DNA from: Photobacterium salinisoli
GTDB taxonomy: Bacteria > Pseudomonadota > Gammaproteobacteria > Enterobacterales > Vibrionaceae
NCBI RefSeq assembly: GCF_003614885.1
Contig: NZ_QZMS01000011.1
Span: 434,001-498,000 of the forward strand
Reading direction: 5' to 3'
Length of the DNA stretch: 64,000 nucleotides
Below, piece after piece: positions 42,214 to 51,507 of this stretch (position 1 is the first letter of the stretch; the number at the start of each line of letters is the position of its first letter). A program made the position numbers and the translations under genes. The notes under the pieces were generated by a model. That model did no database searches and was not told the DNA's origin. It was given only the letters and a program-made list of their open reading frames with translations.

Positions 42214-44208
42214 CTACACCACAAATTTTTGCATGGCGCTGTTCAATTCATCCACCTGAGATTTGATGGACCGAGAAGTCTGGTTAGCATTCTTGCAATT
42301 GCCTGAGACATCGTCGGCGGATGACGACAACTGATGTACCAGCTCTGCAACCGACTGCGACACATTCGACTGCTGCTCCGTTGCAACCGCAATGTCACTC
42401 ACCTTCTGCGACACCACCTCCATGTAACGAACCGTATCTTTGAGCATCTCATTGGCCGTTGCAGTGTGCTCTGTGCCCACCTGAACCAGAGACTGGCTCT
42501 GTTCGATAACCTGTACGACCTGATGGGTAGACGCCTGAAGCGCTTCAACAATCGCGTTAATCTCTGTTGTAGACTCAGTGGTGCGCTGGGCCAGCAGGCG
42601 GACTTCGTCAGCGACGACCGCAAAACCGCGCCCTAGCTCGCCGGCTCGGGCCGCTTCTATCGCCGCATTCAACGCCAGCAGATTGGTCTGCTCCGCTACG
42701 CCCTGAATCACTTCCGTGACATGTTCAATACGGTCACTGTCGGTTCTGAGTTGCTGAACCATGTCGCTGGCCTGCGCCACCAGCGTATTCAGCTCTGTCA
42801 CTGTCTGCTGATTTTGATCCAGCGCCTGCTCGCCGTTCACCAGCAGGGAAGCCGAATGCGCAAGATCGTCAGATGCCGCCTGGGTGTTTTGTGCCGTTTC
42901 ATGGGCCGTGGCGGACATTTCTTCTATTGCTGTCGCCACAGAGTTAATCCGCGACGCCTGATCGCTCACTTCCCCAGCTGTATCTGCATTGGTGGCTAAC
43001 AGCTTATCCATGCTGACATTCACTGCGTGCGCTTTGGTGGACACCCCGGTCACTAAGCCAGACAAAGCAACGGACATGCGGTTAACCGCATCAATCAACG
43101 CGGCGATTTCATCAGCGCCTTTGTTCACCAGCGCTTTGCCAGAGAAATTACCGTGCGATATTTCTTCCGCACGTGTTACCACACGGCTTAAACGCGAACC
43201 AATATCCCGCCCCAGCCAGGTGGCGATAAACAGAGAACATAAGCTGGCAATCACACTGGTAGCTATCAGCAGAACCACCACTTTCTGCACGCTGCTGCTA
43301 ATCGCATCACCACTTTCGGCAGCAATCACCTGCTGTTCGCGAACCACTGTTTCAATGGTTTGCGCCAGCTGTTCGACGGCAAGCAGGGTTTCTGTTTCCA
43401 TCTGGTAATTCGCTTTATTCCAGTCCTGTGCCTGGCGGTGCATCACAACGTCTGTCGCCATAGGTAAATACATATCCTGCATTTCCTTAAACAGCGACCA
43501 GAGACTTTTCTGGCTGTCGCTCAGGCTGTCCTGCTTGCGGTTAATTTCAGAAACCGCCCGGTTATGATGCCGCAGGTACTCTTCGAACTTGTCCAGATTG
43601 TCCTGATCGGCGCTGATCAAAAACGCACGCAATTCACCCAGACCGTTAGATAGCGACGAATAAGCATCTGTCAGCAACTTCATCAATCGCTTACGATCGT
43701 CACCAGCAGGATTACCTTCCTCTTCATTAAGCATGCCCTGAAGCTGGTCTAAAGCCACTTCCGCTAACGGCGCCGCTTCTGATTGCAATAACGTATGCGC
43801 GGGCAGGTTTTCCGGTGTGTGGCTCATAGAGGCCACCGCTTTTTCACTGGCTTTCAGTGCTTCCCAGTCTGCTTTTACTAACTTAAATTGCGCTTCACTC
43901 AGATGATTTTGTAAACGGGCGACTTCTTCATCTACTTTGGTAAACGCATCGTCAAGTTGTTGACGGTAACGTTCCTGCCGCGCTTCATCTGCCGCCAGCA
44001 TATAAGCCCGGAGGCTGGACAATGAAAATTCGGCATTTTGCTGAATGGAACGGCTGGCATCTACAGTGGGAATATCCACATTCAGGAGTGAATAAGCATG
44101 GCTTTCCACTTTATTGATCTGGAAATAAAGAATAATTGCTGCGGCTAAAAATAATGCAGTCAACAAGAAAAAGCTGACTCTGAGCTTCCTTGCAATGGAT
44201 AAATTCAT
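42214..44208 (-). CDS. Methyl-accepting chemotaxis protein
   Basis: 664 residues from ATG 44208 (or 44217). The first TM helix is at about 10-30, a periplasmic helical sensor domain at about 35-310, the second TM at about 320-340, HAMP at about 340-395, and a signalling domain to the C-terminus. The hairpin tip reads [25 protein letters not shown] followed by [17 protein letters not shown], the core CheA/CheW contact region. The sensor has long helices and no dCache or PAS signature; it looks like a helical-bundle type. It is monocistronic. The ligand is unknown. Confidence 0.93.
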   Translation of the reverse strand: MNLSIARKLRVSFFLLTALFLAAAIILYFQINKVESHAYSLLNVDIPTVDASRSIQQNAEFSLSSLRAYMLAADEARQERYRQQLDDAFTKVDEEVARLQNHLSEAQFKLVKADWEALKASEKAVASMSHTPENLPAHTLLQSEAAPLAEVALDQLQGMLNEEEGNPAGDDRKRLMKLLTDAYSSLSNGLGELRAFLISADQDNLDKFEEYLRHHNRAVSEINRKQDSLSDSQKSLWSLFKEMQDMYLPMATDVVMHRQAQDWNKANYQMETETLLAVEQLAQTIETVVREQQVIAAESGDAISSSVQKVVVLLIATSVIASLCSLFIATWLGRDIGSRLSRVVTRAEEISHGNFSGKALVNKGADEIAALIDAVNRMSVALSGLVTGVSTKAHAVNVSMDKLLATNADTAGEVSDQASRINSVATAIEEMSATAHETAQNTQAASDDLAHSASLLVNGEQALDQNQQTVTELNTLVAQASDMVQQLRTDSDRIEHVTEVIQGVAEQTNLLALNAAIEAARAGELGRGFAVVADEVRLLAQRTTESTTEINAIVEALQASTHQVVQVIEQSQSLVQVGTEHTATANEMLKDTVRYMEVVSQKVSDIAVATEQQSNVSQSVAELVHQLSSSADDVSGNCKNANQTSRSIKSQVDELNSAMQKFVV

Positions 44209-44593
44209 AACTGACAAGTCCGTTTACTTCGTATGTCGGACCAATATAATGATAGCGATACCAATTGTGAACACTTTGTCATCAAAGTATGAATTTTTTC
44301 AGCATTACATGTGGTAAACACCCCAAAAATGCACACCAAGTTAAACTAATTGAATAATTATGTCGTTTAATTAACTGGAATATCCCTCCGGCAACTCATC
44401 AATTTCCCTATGCATCAAGTCCAGTATTTTGTAGCAAAAATATGATACTGGATGTTTTTTTATTCTGCAGAATTGTCTCATCGCATCAAAAAGGTGATTA
44501 AGATCACATACCCTGGGAAGTCGGTAAGTATAATTGCAAATAACAATAATTATTACTTCGCATTTGTTTTACATTCGTTTGGGTATCCGCGTT
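44209..44593. promoter_or_regulatory. Divergent control region, chemoreceptor and TonB receptor
   Basis: About 385 bp with no gene. It holds the promoters of two divergent genes and the Fur-like box at 44539-44557. Confidence 0.5.
44539..44557 (+). promoter_or_regulatory. Fur-box-like site upstream of TonB receptor
   Basis: AATAACAATAATTATTACT matches 13 of 19 positions of the classical Fur consensus GATAATGATAATCATTATC and lies 37 bp before the preferred start at 44594. This fits iron-repressed siderophore receptor expression. Confidence 0.6.
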
Positions 44594-46729
44594 ATGACAC
44601 AATTATTCAAGCCAAGTCCAAGTATGCTTGGGCTGGCAATCAAACAGATCTGCCACAAAAATATTCTGCCGATTTCCTTGTTTGCTGTTGCCTTACCGGC
44701 GTTCGCCGATGAAGCAACAAGCCGCGTACAGGATGTTGAGCCAGAGACTATCGTTGTGACTGCGTCAACACTGAAAGTAGAAGCACCATTGGCTGAAACG
44801 CCTCGTACCATGGCGATTGTTGATCAGGATAGTCTGGAAAAGAATCAATTCCAGAAGCTGGATGAAGCCCTGCGTTATCAGGCTGGTGTACTCTCAGCGC
44901 CTTACGGTTCAGATACAGATACAGACTGGTTTAAAGTCCGCGGTTTTGATGCGGCAACTTACTTGGACGGTAATCGTCTTTTCACTACCGGATACTATGT
45001 ATGGACACTCGAACCATTCGGTCTTGAGCGCGTTGAAATCCTGAAAGGACCTGCCTCTGTGCTTTATGGTGAGGCGCCTCCGGGAGGAGTTGTCAATGCC
45101 ATCAGCAAGCGTCCTACCGACACGCCAGAAGGTAACGTGCAGCTGCAAACCGGTAACCGGAACCTGAAACGCATTGGTGTCGACATTTCCGATTATGCCA
45201 ATGAAGATGGCGATGTCCGTTATCGGATTGTCGGCCTGGCGAGTGAGCGTGATGGCACATTGGACGGTACTTACAATAACCGTTATTACTTCGCACCAAG
45301 CCTGACCTGGGACATGTCTGACGACACCAGTATTACTTTCCTTGCCAGCTATAAAGAGGATGAAGGGGTTCCGACAAACGGCTTTTTCCCTGCTTACGGT
45401 ACATTAATCAATACCCCACAAGGTAAAATCGACCCGTCAACAAATCTGGGTGAGCCAGATTACGACATCAATAAGAACAAGCAAATTTCATTGGGTTATG
45501 AGCTGAGCCATACATTTAATGACGTTTGGAGCCTGAAACAAAATGCTCGTTACGCTTATACAGACCTTCTACTGCGCAGCACTTACGCCTTTGGTAGTGA
45601 AACGTCTGCAGACCTGTTCCGTGGTTTAATTTATCGTGATGGCACAACAGATACATACAGTCTGGACAATCAGGTCACAGGACATTGGTATGGTGATCGA
45701 ACAGAAAACACCTTATTGGTTGGCCTTGATTTACAGTATTACAAGAACGACAGCAAAGAAAATCCATGGCCCAACACCATGGGTTCAAACATGGGAACCA
45801 TCAATGCTTTCGATCCTGAGTACGGCAACTTCACTCCGGCCGATCCGAGTTTGGCTACGCATGCACTAATCACCAAAAAGCAAGCTGGGTTATATGCAAA
45901 AAACCAGTTCAAGTTTGACGGTAAATGGATCGCGACAATAGGCGCCCGCTTCGACGAAGTTGATGTGGATAACGAGAACAAGACGGCAAATACTGACGAA
46001 GATGTTTCAGACAATCACTTATCCATGAGCGGTGGTTTGATGTATTTGTCCGAATCAGGTCTGTCTCCATACGTTAGTTATGCAGAGTCTTTCGAAGTCA
46101 TTGCCTCTATCGATCCGCTCACCAATAAGGTTTATAAACCTCTGGAAGGTGAACAGATTGAAGCTGGTGTGAAATACACGCCAGAGTTCATTGACGGCTA
46201 TTTAAATCTGGCCTGGTTTAATATCGATCAAAACAATGGCTTGGTTTCATCGATTGACGGCGGATCCCAGACTCAGGCCGGTAAAGTCACTTCACGCGGC
46301 GTTGAAGTAGATGCAGTCGCTAAACCAATGGAAAACGTCAGTGTCGCGTTCAATTACACCTACAACGACAGTCAGTACAAACCTTCTGAAGGTGCTGAAA
46401 TGACACGTTCTCCGCTCATTCCACGTCATATGGCTTCAGCTCAGGCTGATTACAACTTTGCCAGCTTAGGCGCTGAAGACTTAACGGTTGGCGGTGCGGT
46501 CCGATACATTGGCTCTTCTGTCGGCCACACTTCAACAGGCGCAGAAATGCTGAATGTTCCGTCTTATACCGTTTGGGATATGCGTGCTCAATACGACATC
46601 AACAACCAATGGCAAGCACAGCTGAACGTCAACAACCTGTTTGACGAAACCTATGTGTCCAGCTGTGACTACTACTGTTACTACGGTGAAGAGCGCAGTG
46701 TGATAGCCACCCTGAATTACCGCTGGTAA
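44594..46729 (+). CDS. TonB-dependent siderophore receptor
   Basis: 711 residues from ATG 44594. Upstream in-frame starts overlap the Fur-like box and spoil the signal peptide, which runs to about residue 37 (ALPAFA). A TonB box ETIVVTAS follows at 51-58. The plug domain (about 70-180) has the siderophore-receptor motif RGFDAATYLDGNRL and KGPASVLYGEAPPGGVVN. The 22-strand barrel ends in a C-terminal aromatic (TLNYRW). It imports a ferric siderophore across the outer membrane with TonB-ExbB-ExbD energy. The specific siderophore cannot be inferred. A strong terminator follows. Confidence 0.94.
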   Translation: MTQLFKPSPSMLGLAIKQICHKNILPISLFAVALPAFADEATSRVQDVEPETIVVTASTLKVEAPLAETPRTMAIVDQDSLEKNQFQKLDEALRYQAGVLSAPYGSDTDTDWFKVRGFDAATYLDGNRLFTTGYYVWTLEPFGLERVEILKGPASVLYGEAPPGGVVNAISKRPTDTPEGNVQLQTGNRNLKRIGVDISDYANEDGDVRYRIVGLASERDGTLDGTYNNRYYFAPSLTWDMSDDTSITFLASYKEDEGVPTNGFFPAYGTLINTPQGKIDPSTNLGEPDYDINKNKQISLGYELSHTFNDVWSLKQNARYAYTDLLLRSTYAFGSETSADLFRGLIYRDGTTDTYSLDNQVTGHWYGDRTENTLLVGLDLQYYKNDSKENPWPNTMGSNMGTINAFDPEYGNFTPADPSLATHALITKKQAGLYAKNQFKFDGKWIATIGARFDEVDVDNENKTANTDEDVSDNHLSMSGGLMYLSESGLSPYVSYAESFEVIASIDPLTNKVYKPLEGEQIEAGVKYTPEFIDGYLNLAWFNIDQNNGLVSSIDGGSQTQAGKVTSRGVEVDAVAKPMENVSVAFNYTYNDSQYKPSEGAEMTRSPLIPRHMASAQADYNFASLGAEDLTVGGAVRYIGSSVGHTSTGAEMLNVPSYTVWDMRAQYDINNQWQAQLNVNNLFDETYVSSCDYYCYYGEERSVIATLNYRW

Positions 46730-46756
46730 TGCGTACACTTGCAAGGTGACAACCAG

Positions 46757-46789
46757 AACCCTGCTCTGTGAGCAGGGTTTTGTTTTTTC
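46757..46789 (+). terminator. Intrinsic terminator of the TonB receptor gene
   Basis: AACCCTGCTC/GAGCAGGGTT 10-bp stem with a TGT loop and TTGTTTTTT tail. Confidence 0.9.
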
Positions 46790-46819
46790 AACGCCGTTCG
46801 TTCACCTCGTAATAATTAA

Positions 46820-46850
46820 CCTATATTGATACTTAAAATATCATTATAGG
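46820..46850. promoter_or_regulatory. 31-bp near-palindrome upstream of the SMP-30 gene
   Basis: The left arm CCTATATTGATAC and right arm ATATCATTATAGG are complementary at 11 of 13 positions around a short centre. The site abuts the ribosome site of the SMP-30 gene, so a bound protein would block expression. The adjacent IclR regulator is the obvious candidate. Confidence 0.5.
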
Positions 46851-46859
46851 AAAATCATC

Positions 46860-47768
46860 ATGGTAAACCCCTTCGCTCAGACCCTGACTGACACCCAGTG
46901 TGAAATTGGCGAATCGCCAATCTGGCTGGCCTCGCAACAGACACTGTTCTGGGTCGATACTGAGAATAACCGCGTCCACCAGTATTCACTGATGACAAAA
47001 ACCCATCGCACCAGCGACGTCCCGGTCGCAGTCACGGCCATAGCCCCTGCCCACTCTGGCTGGCTCGCCGCCACCAAAGCGGGGTTATACCACTGCCAGG
47101 CAGATTTCAGCGGCTTTGAGTTTATCGCCGACCCAACCGAAGGACTGACCGGTATACGGCTGAACGATGCAGTAAACTGCCCGAGTGGTGATCTCTGGTT
47201 TGGCTCCATGAATGAAGCCCATTTAGAGCTAGCTGAAGGCTGCCTTTACCGGTATCAGGCAGACACCCATACCATCAGCCAGATAGATAGCGGGTATGCC
47301 GTTGCCAATGGCATTGCGTTTAACGCCAGGCTGAAGCGTGCCTACGTGGCCAATATGTTCCGCGGTCAGGTTATCGAGCTGCAAATGAATGACGACTGGA
47401 CTGCCGTACTCAGCAAACGTGTCTTTATACAGTTGCCGCAGCAAGAAGGCTTACCGGATGGCCTGACCACAGATAAGCTGGGAAATCTCTACGTGTGCCA
47501 CTGGAACAAAGGCGCGGTCAGCATATACAACCCGGAAGGTAAATGTATTCATCTGGAAGAATTGCCGGTAAAACACGCCACCCGGTGTACCTTTGGCGGC
47601 GACAAACTCGACATGCTGTTTGTGACCACGGGCTGGTATGGCATGTCTGAGCAGGAACGCAGTGAGCAGCCACTCTCTGGCTGTACCTTTGTAATGCCCT
47701 CCCTGTTTGAGGGAAATACCGACACTCTTTTCTGTGAATCGTTTCCACATCAACCTTTTAGGCAATAG
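46860..47768 (+). CDS. SMP-30/gluconolactonase family lactonase
   Basis: A 302-residue six-blade propeller. Family signatures are CEIGESPIWLASQQTLFWVD at the N-terminus, the metal-site glutamate in GESP, NDAVNCPSGDLWFGSM and NGIAFN, and LPDGLTTDKLGNLYVCHW. Such enzymes hydrolyse sugar lactones to aldonic acids with a divalent metal, in the cytoplasm. An IclR regulator follows 47 bp downstream on the same strand, which points to a carbohydrate catabolic module whose other genes are not here. Confidence 0.88.
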   Translation: MVNPFAQTLTDTQCEIGESPIWLASQQTLFWVDTENNRVHQYSLMTKTHRTSDVPVAVTAIAPAHSGWLAATKAGLYHCQADFSGFEFIADPTEGLTGIRLNDAVNCPSGDLWFGSMNEAHLELAEGCLYRYQADTHTISQIDSGYAVANGIAFNARLKRAYVANMFRGQVIELQMNDDWTAVLSKRVFIQLPQQEGLPDGLTTDKLGNLYVCHWNKGAVSIYNPEGKCIHLEELPVKHATRCTFGGDKLDMLFVTTGWYGMSEQERSEQPLSGCTFVMPSLFEGNTDTLFCESFPHQPFRQ

Positions 47769-47815
47769 GCATACCCGCTATAATCGCCGGACAACAGGAA
47801 TTACAGGATCCAGCT

Positions 47816-48574
47816 ATGGAAAACAAAGCCAACGCCGTCAGTCGCATAGTGGAAATCATCACCCAGAGCGCCAGACAGGAACAGCCAGTTCCGCTGCCGG
47901 AGCTGATTTTTCATTCTGAGATCCCAAAACCGACCTATCACCGCCTGGTTCAGCAGCTGGATGACGAACAGTTTCTGACGGCCGATGAACGCGGCAACGT
48001 TTACCCCGGTGCCGAACTCAAGCGTATTGCCCTCAACCTGAACAGTAACAATGAGCGGAAAGCACAACTTCAGGCAATATTGCACGGGTTGTCGAGGCGC
48101 GTGAAAGAAACCTGTGGGATTGCGATTCCGGACGGCCATGAAATGGTGTACCACGAGCGTATTCAGACCAACTGGCCGCTGCAGATTGTTTTACCCATAG
48201 GGATGAAAACCCCTATATGGGCAACTGCCAGCGGTAAGTTGTTTCTGAGCTCCCTGACCAAGTCGCAGCGGGAGCGGATCATCGGCCAGCTGGAGATGAC
48301 CAAACTGGCCAAAAATACCCATACCGATAGTGATACGCTGGAACAGGAATTAAAAGTCATCCGCGGACGTCAGGTGAGTGTGGATAACGAAGAATTCATC
48401 GACGGACTGGTGGCTGTGGCCATTCCGGTCAAATCTGCCGACGGCAAATTTCTGGCATCCCTGTTTTGCCACTGCCCGAAAACACGCAAATCTCTGGATC
48501 AATTGCTGACGTATTTACCTGATCTCGAGCGTACCCGAGACCAGCTGCAGAGCTATATTCGTGACCTGACTTAA
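47816..48574 (+). CDS. IclR family transcriptional regulator (copy 1)
   Basis: A 252-residue IclR protein with an N-terminal winged HTH (about 5-65) and a C-terminal effector domain (about 80-250) that includes TCGIAIPDGHEMVYHERIQTNWPLQI, ATASGKLFLSSL and EEFIDGLVAVAIPV. It is probably the local regulator of the SMP-30 gene. Its effector domain is clearly paralogous to that of the convergent IclR gene at 48598-49377 (both have ERxQTNWPLQI and TASGKL). Confidence 0.9.
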   Translation: MENKANAVSRIVEIITQSARQEQPVPLPELIFHSEIPKPTYHRLVQQLDDEQFLTADERGNVYPGAELKRIALNLNSNNERKAQLQAILHGLSRRVKETCGIAIPDGHEMVYHERIQTNWPLQIVLPIGMKTPIWATASGKLFLSSLTKSQRERIIGQLEMTKLAKNTHTDSDTLEQELKVIRGRQVSVDNEEFIDGLVAVAIPVKSADGKFLASLFCHCPKTRKSLDQLLTYLPDLERTRDQLQSYIRDLT

Positions 48575-48597
48575 TCACAACCCTTTGCTGTTGCCTG

Positions 48598-49377
48598 CTA
48601 ATCGTCGGCCAGCATCAAGGCCATAATCTCATCAGCGGCTTCTTGCATCAGCGGCACAAAAGTTTCCAGATCGAGCAATGAATGACGTACCACCGGGCTG
48701 TGGCAGAACAGAAATCCCAGCAGCAAGCCGTCGCGGGCAATCGGCACGGAAACCGCGGCCATGCCATCAATGAATTCGCCATTATCCCGGCCATAACCCA
48801 GTTCACGGATAACAGCCAGCTCATGCTCCAGTTGTGCTTTATCAACCAGGGTATGCTCGGTGAAGACTTCCAGCGCAATGTTATCCAGAATCACCCGGCG
48901 AACACTGTCGGGCAAGGTTGCCAGGTACAATTTGCCTGACGCTGTCGCCGCCAGCGGCACTGAGCTGCCCACCGGCAGACTGATTTGCAAAGGCCAGTTG
49001 GTCTGAACCCGTTCAAAGTACAGCATTTCGATGCCGTTCGGCACAGAGATCCCACAGGTTTCACCAATAAGCGCCGACAGCCTTTCCAGCACTTTCAGGC
49101 GCTGTGACTCAAACACCTTGTTGCGCAGAACAGCCAGCGCCATTTGTCTGAACTCTGGTCCGGCAATGACTTTTCTCAGCATGTTTTCGCGCAAGATACC
49201 GAGTTCTTTCAACTGCACGAGGAGTTTTGCAGTAGCCAGCTTGGGGAGATCCATCGCCTCAGCCAGTTCATTCTGATCGTACTGACCTTCGTGCTCGGAA
49301 ATAAAGGATAAAATCCGTAATACACGCTCAATCGTCGACCCTTTTTCTTTTCGGATTACAGGCTTAATTGTGCTCAT
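48598..49377 (-). CDS. IclR family transcriptional regulator (copy 2)
   Basis: A 259-residue IclR protein with an HTH at about 10-70 (DQNELAEAMDLPKLATAKLLVQLKELGIL) and an effector domain with TCGISVPNGIEMLYFERVQTNWPLQI and ATASGKLYLATL. It converges on copy 1 with a 23-bp gap and no terminator between. Its target genes are not evident. The next element to the right is the repeat-flanked island. Confidence 0.9.
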   Translation of the reverse strand: MSTIKPVIRKEKGSTIERVLRILSFISEHEGQYDQNELAEAMDLPKLATAKLLVQLKELGILRENMLRKVIAGPEFRQMALAVLRNKVFESQRLKVLERLSALIGETCGISVPNGIEMLYFERVQTNWPLQISLPVGSSVPLAATASGKLYLATLPDSVRRVILDNIALEVFTEHTLVDKAQLEHELAVIRELGYGRDNGEFIDGMAAVSVPIARDGLLLGFLFCHSPVVRHSLLDLETFVPLMQEAADEIMALMLADD

Positions 49378-49479
49378 GTTTATTCTTATAGTGTTGTTTC
49401 AGGTCAGGTTATACGGTTCATTCTGGCTGATCAATATAAGGTTCGCGAAGTGGGGTGTGTTCTCTTTAAAGTCTGTCTG

Positions 49480-49530
49480 GTATGTCGCGCTTTGGTTCAG
49501 TGGCAATCTCACCATTTTCGAAGCGCGCCA
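49480..49530 (-). repeat. Partial island repeat, unit U1 (tail only, subtype II)
   Basis: Minus-orientation tail segment of the island repeat, from GTATGTCGCGC to GCGCGCCA. It carries the 'subtype II' tail with TTCGAAAATG and GAGATTGCCACTGAACC, which matches unit U4 at 57851-58022 rather than the neighbouring U2/U3. Confidence 0.75.
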
Positions 49531-49572
49531 AGCGGGAATCCATACAGCGAGTAGATTGCTAAGGCTGAGTAA

Positions 49573-49645
49573 GTATGTCGCGCTTGAGTTCAGCGCTTCC
49601 CTCGCCATAGTGTGGCGCGCGCCAGACACTCTTTGTTGGCCCAAA
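49573..49645 (-). repeat. Island repeat unit U2, left part (interrupted by IS)
   Basis: First 73 bp of unit U2 in minus orientation, from GTATGTCGCGC to GGCCCAAA, where the insertion sequence begins. The rest of U2 resumes at 50989. Confidence 0.85.
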
Positions 49646-49660
49646 TGTATGGTCCGCCCC

Positions 49661-49875
49661 GTTTTTGCAACTACAATTTTAACGGGAGTGGTTTGCGCTA
49701 ATGTATTCGGAGTCTCTCTTGGAAGCTCTCTCGCATTCCAGCTCCACGATGATATCTGCGCCAGATAATCCTTAAAAGAGTGCAAGCATCTCAGTGCTAT
49801 TTGGACCGTCAGGTTATCTATCTGGCCGATGTACCGTTATCGTCATCATTGTCATTGCAAAATGGGTGAATGAGT
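49661..49875 (-). ncRNA. Predicted bridge (seeker) RNA region of the IS
   Basis: The noncoding DNA between the transposase stop and the IS end is about 215 bp. IS110-family elements encode a structured bridge RNA that pairs with target and donor DNA, and in the IS1111 group it lies 3' of the transposase gene. I cannot fold it here, so the call rests on position and family knowledge. Confidence 0.4.
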
Positions 49876-50904
49876 TTATTGGCAAGCAAGTTTGTTGGCG
49901 TTGAACGCTCGATGTGAGTGCATCACAGCCCAGGCGATCCGCACTAGCTTGTTAGCCAGTGCGACAACAACAACATTAAAAGGCTTGCTTGCCCTCAGAT
50001 TACTGAGCCAGGGTTCGAAGCATTTTCCCGTTGTTTCTGGCTTTGATAAGACAGCACGGGCGCAATGAATAAATAATGTTCTGAGCCTTTTATTACCCCG
50101 CTTGCTTATCCCCAATAATGTGGTTTTCCCACCTGTAGAGTACTGTCTCGGAACCAATCCTATCCATGCTGCCATATCACGGCCACACTTGAAATTTCCC
50201 GGAGAGGCAATCTCAGCCAAGCATGAACTCGCTGTGATATGAGCAACACCAGGGATCGACATAAGCAATTCACCAATTTCATTTTCAGATGTCATTTTGA
50301 TTAATTTCTGTTCTTGCAGCTGAACGTGCTCAGTGAGGTACAGGTAGTGCTCGTGAAGTTCTTTTAATTCCAAGAGTAAAGCTTGAGGTAGTGATTGGTT
50401 TTGCTCTGCAATCCATTGGAATAACTTTTTCATCGTTGAATGACCGTTGGGAAGACTGAGTCCGAATTCAACAAGAATCCCACCAATTCTGAGCATGGTC
50501 GCCGTACGTTCTTTGATATAGGCATCTCTTGCCCGGTTGATGATACTGATAACTTGAGCACTCTCTGATTTCACGGCAGCAAAGCGCATTGATGGGCGGG
50601 ATGCAGCTTCAGCAATCGCCGCTGCATCAATGAAATCGTTTTTATTCGATTTCACATAGGGCTTTACATATTGAGGTGGGATGAGCTTTGCTTCGTGCCC
50701 GTAACTTTCACATTTTCGGGCTAACCAATGCGCGCCGCCGCAAGACTCAAATGCCACAGTTGTCTGCGGTAAATTAGAGAGCCATAAAAGCAGTTGAGCC
50801 CGATTGAATTTCTTACGAAACACCTCATGCCCGTACTGATCATGCCCGATACAGTGAAAAGTATGTCTGCCTAGATCGATACCAAGAATATGTAAATTGT
50901 CCAT
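49876..50904 (-). CDS. IS110-family transposase (DEDD, IS1111 group)
   Basis: 342 residues from ATG 50904, which has GAGGTG 7 bases upstream; the longer frame to 50937 lacks such a site. The N-terminal DEDD_Tnp_IS110 (RuvC-like) domain shows GIDLGRHTFHC, FESCGGAHWLAR and KNDFIDAAAIAEA acidic residues. The C-terminal Transposase_20 domain holds LLMSIPGVAHITASSCLAEI with the catalytic serine region, and IGLVPRQYSTGGK and ISKRGNKRLR. It appears full length and intact, so the element could still be active. Confidence 0.95.
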   Translation of the reverse strand: MDNLHILGIDLGRHTFHCIGHDQYGHEVFRKKFNRAQLLLWLSNLPQTTVAFESCGGAHWLARKCESYGHEAKLIPPQYVKPYVKSNKNDFIDAAAIAEAASRPSMRFAAVKSESAQVISIINRARDAYIKERTATMLRIGGILVEFGLSLPNGHSTMKKLFQWIAEQNQSLPQALLLELKELHEHYLYLTEHVQLQEQKLIKMTSENEIGELLMSIPGVAHITASSCLAEIASPGNFKCGRDMAAWIGLVPRQYSTGGKTTLLGISKRGNKRLRTLFIHCARAVLSKPETTGKCFEPWLSNLRASKPFNVVVVALANKLVRIAWAVMHSHRAFNANKLACQ

Positions 50905-50988
50905 GATGGCACACCTCAGTGGTTTCGGTTTCCTCAAGCTTAGCCACTGACGTCGCTAGGGGTGAGGTTGGGGCGGACCATATCATTA

Positions 50989-51086
50989 GAGTGCCCAGAA
51001 ATGCCTGTTTGTCCGTTGCTGTTGTCCGGGCCGGTTGTAGGCGCTCCCAGCGCCGACAACCTAAAAATTCGTCCTGAATTTTTCCC
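50989..51086 (-). repeat. Island repeat unit U2, right part
   Basis: The remaining 98 bp of U2 after the IS, from GAGTGCCCAGAAATG to TTTTTCCC. Together with 49573-49645 it totals 171 bp, the same as the intact units U3 and U5. Confidence 0.88.
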
Positions 51087-51149
51087 TGAGAATTGGGTTT
51101 CTTGTGATTTTTGGGGAGATGTGGTTGGTGCTTTAAGTAGGACATGAAG

Positions 51150-51320
51150 GTATGTCGCGCTTGAGTTCAGCGCTTCCCTCGCCATGGTGTGACGCGCGCC
51201 AGACACTCTTTGCTGGCTCAAAGAGTGCCCAGAAATGCCTGTTTGTGCGTTGCTGTTGTTCGGGCCGGTTGTAGGCGCTCCCGGCGCCGACAACCTAAAA
51301 ATTCGTCCTGATTTTTTCCC
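51150..51320 (-). repeat. Island repeat unit U3 (171 bp, intact, minus orientation)
   Basis: Full unit with three internal palindromes: AAAAATC-like/GAATTTTT, GGTTGT..GGCGCC..ACAACC, and CACTCTTT..AAAGAGTG, ending in GCGCGACATAC. The tail is subtype I (CCATGGCGAGGGAAG). It is the last unit before the ABC-3C-like cassette on the left. Confidence 0.9.
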
Positions 51321-51507
51321 TGGGGAGTGGATTACTTTGAGGGCAAAACTCTTTTTTGGACATAAATGAGTTAGTTTTTTAGTTCTAAAGTCCACAACTC
51401 TCATTAGCAAACGTATATCAAAACCTGATTGCCTTTTAGAGCCATTGCAAAAAAGTTACTTCGTTATGATGTGAGTAGTATTTTTAACCACTCATACGTT
51501 ATCTTAA

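Larger units (their letters stand above)
49646..50988 (-). mobile_element. IS110-family insertion sequence, IS1111 group (1,343 bp)
   Basis: The element has 12-bp perfect subterminal inverted repeats, ATGGTCCGCCCC at 49649-49660 and its complement at 50970-50981. They lie 3 nt and 7 nt from the ends, the asymmetric tails known for the IS1111 group. No target duplication is seen, as expected. Removing it restores an uninterrupted palindrome GGCCCAAAGAGTG in repeat U2. The transposase is on the minus strand, with about 230 bp of noncoding DNA downstream of it and only about 84 bp upstream, again the IS1111 arrangement. Confidence 0.93.
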
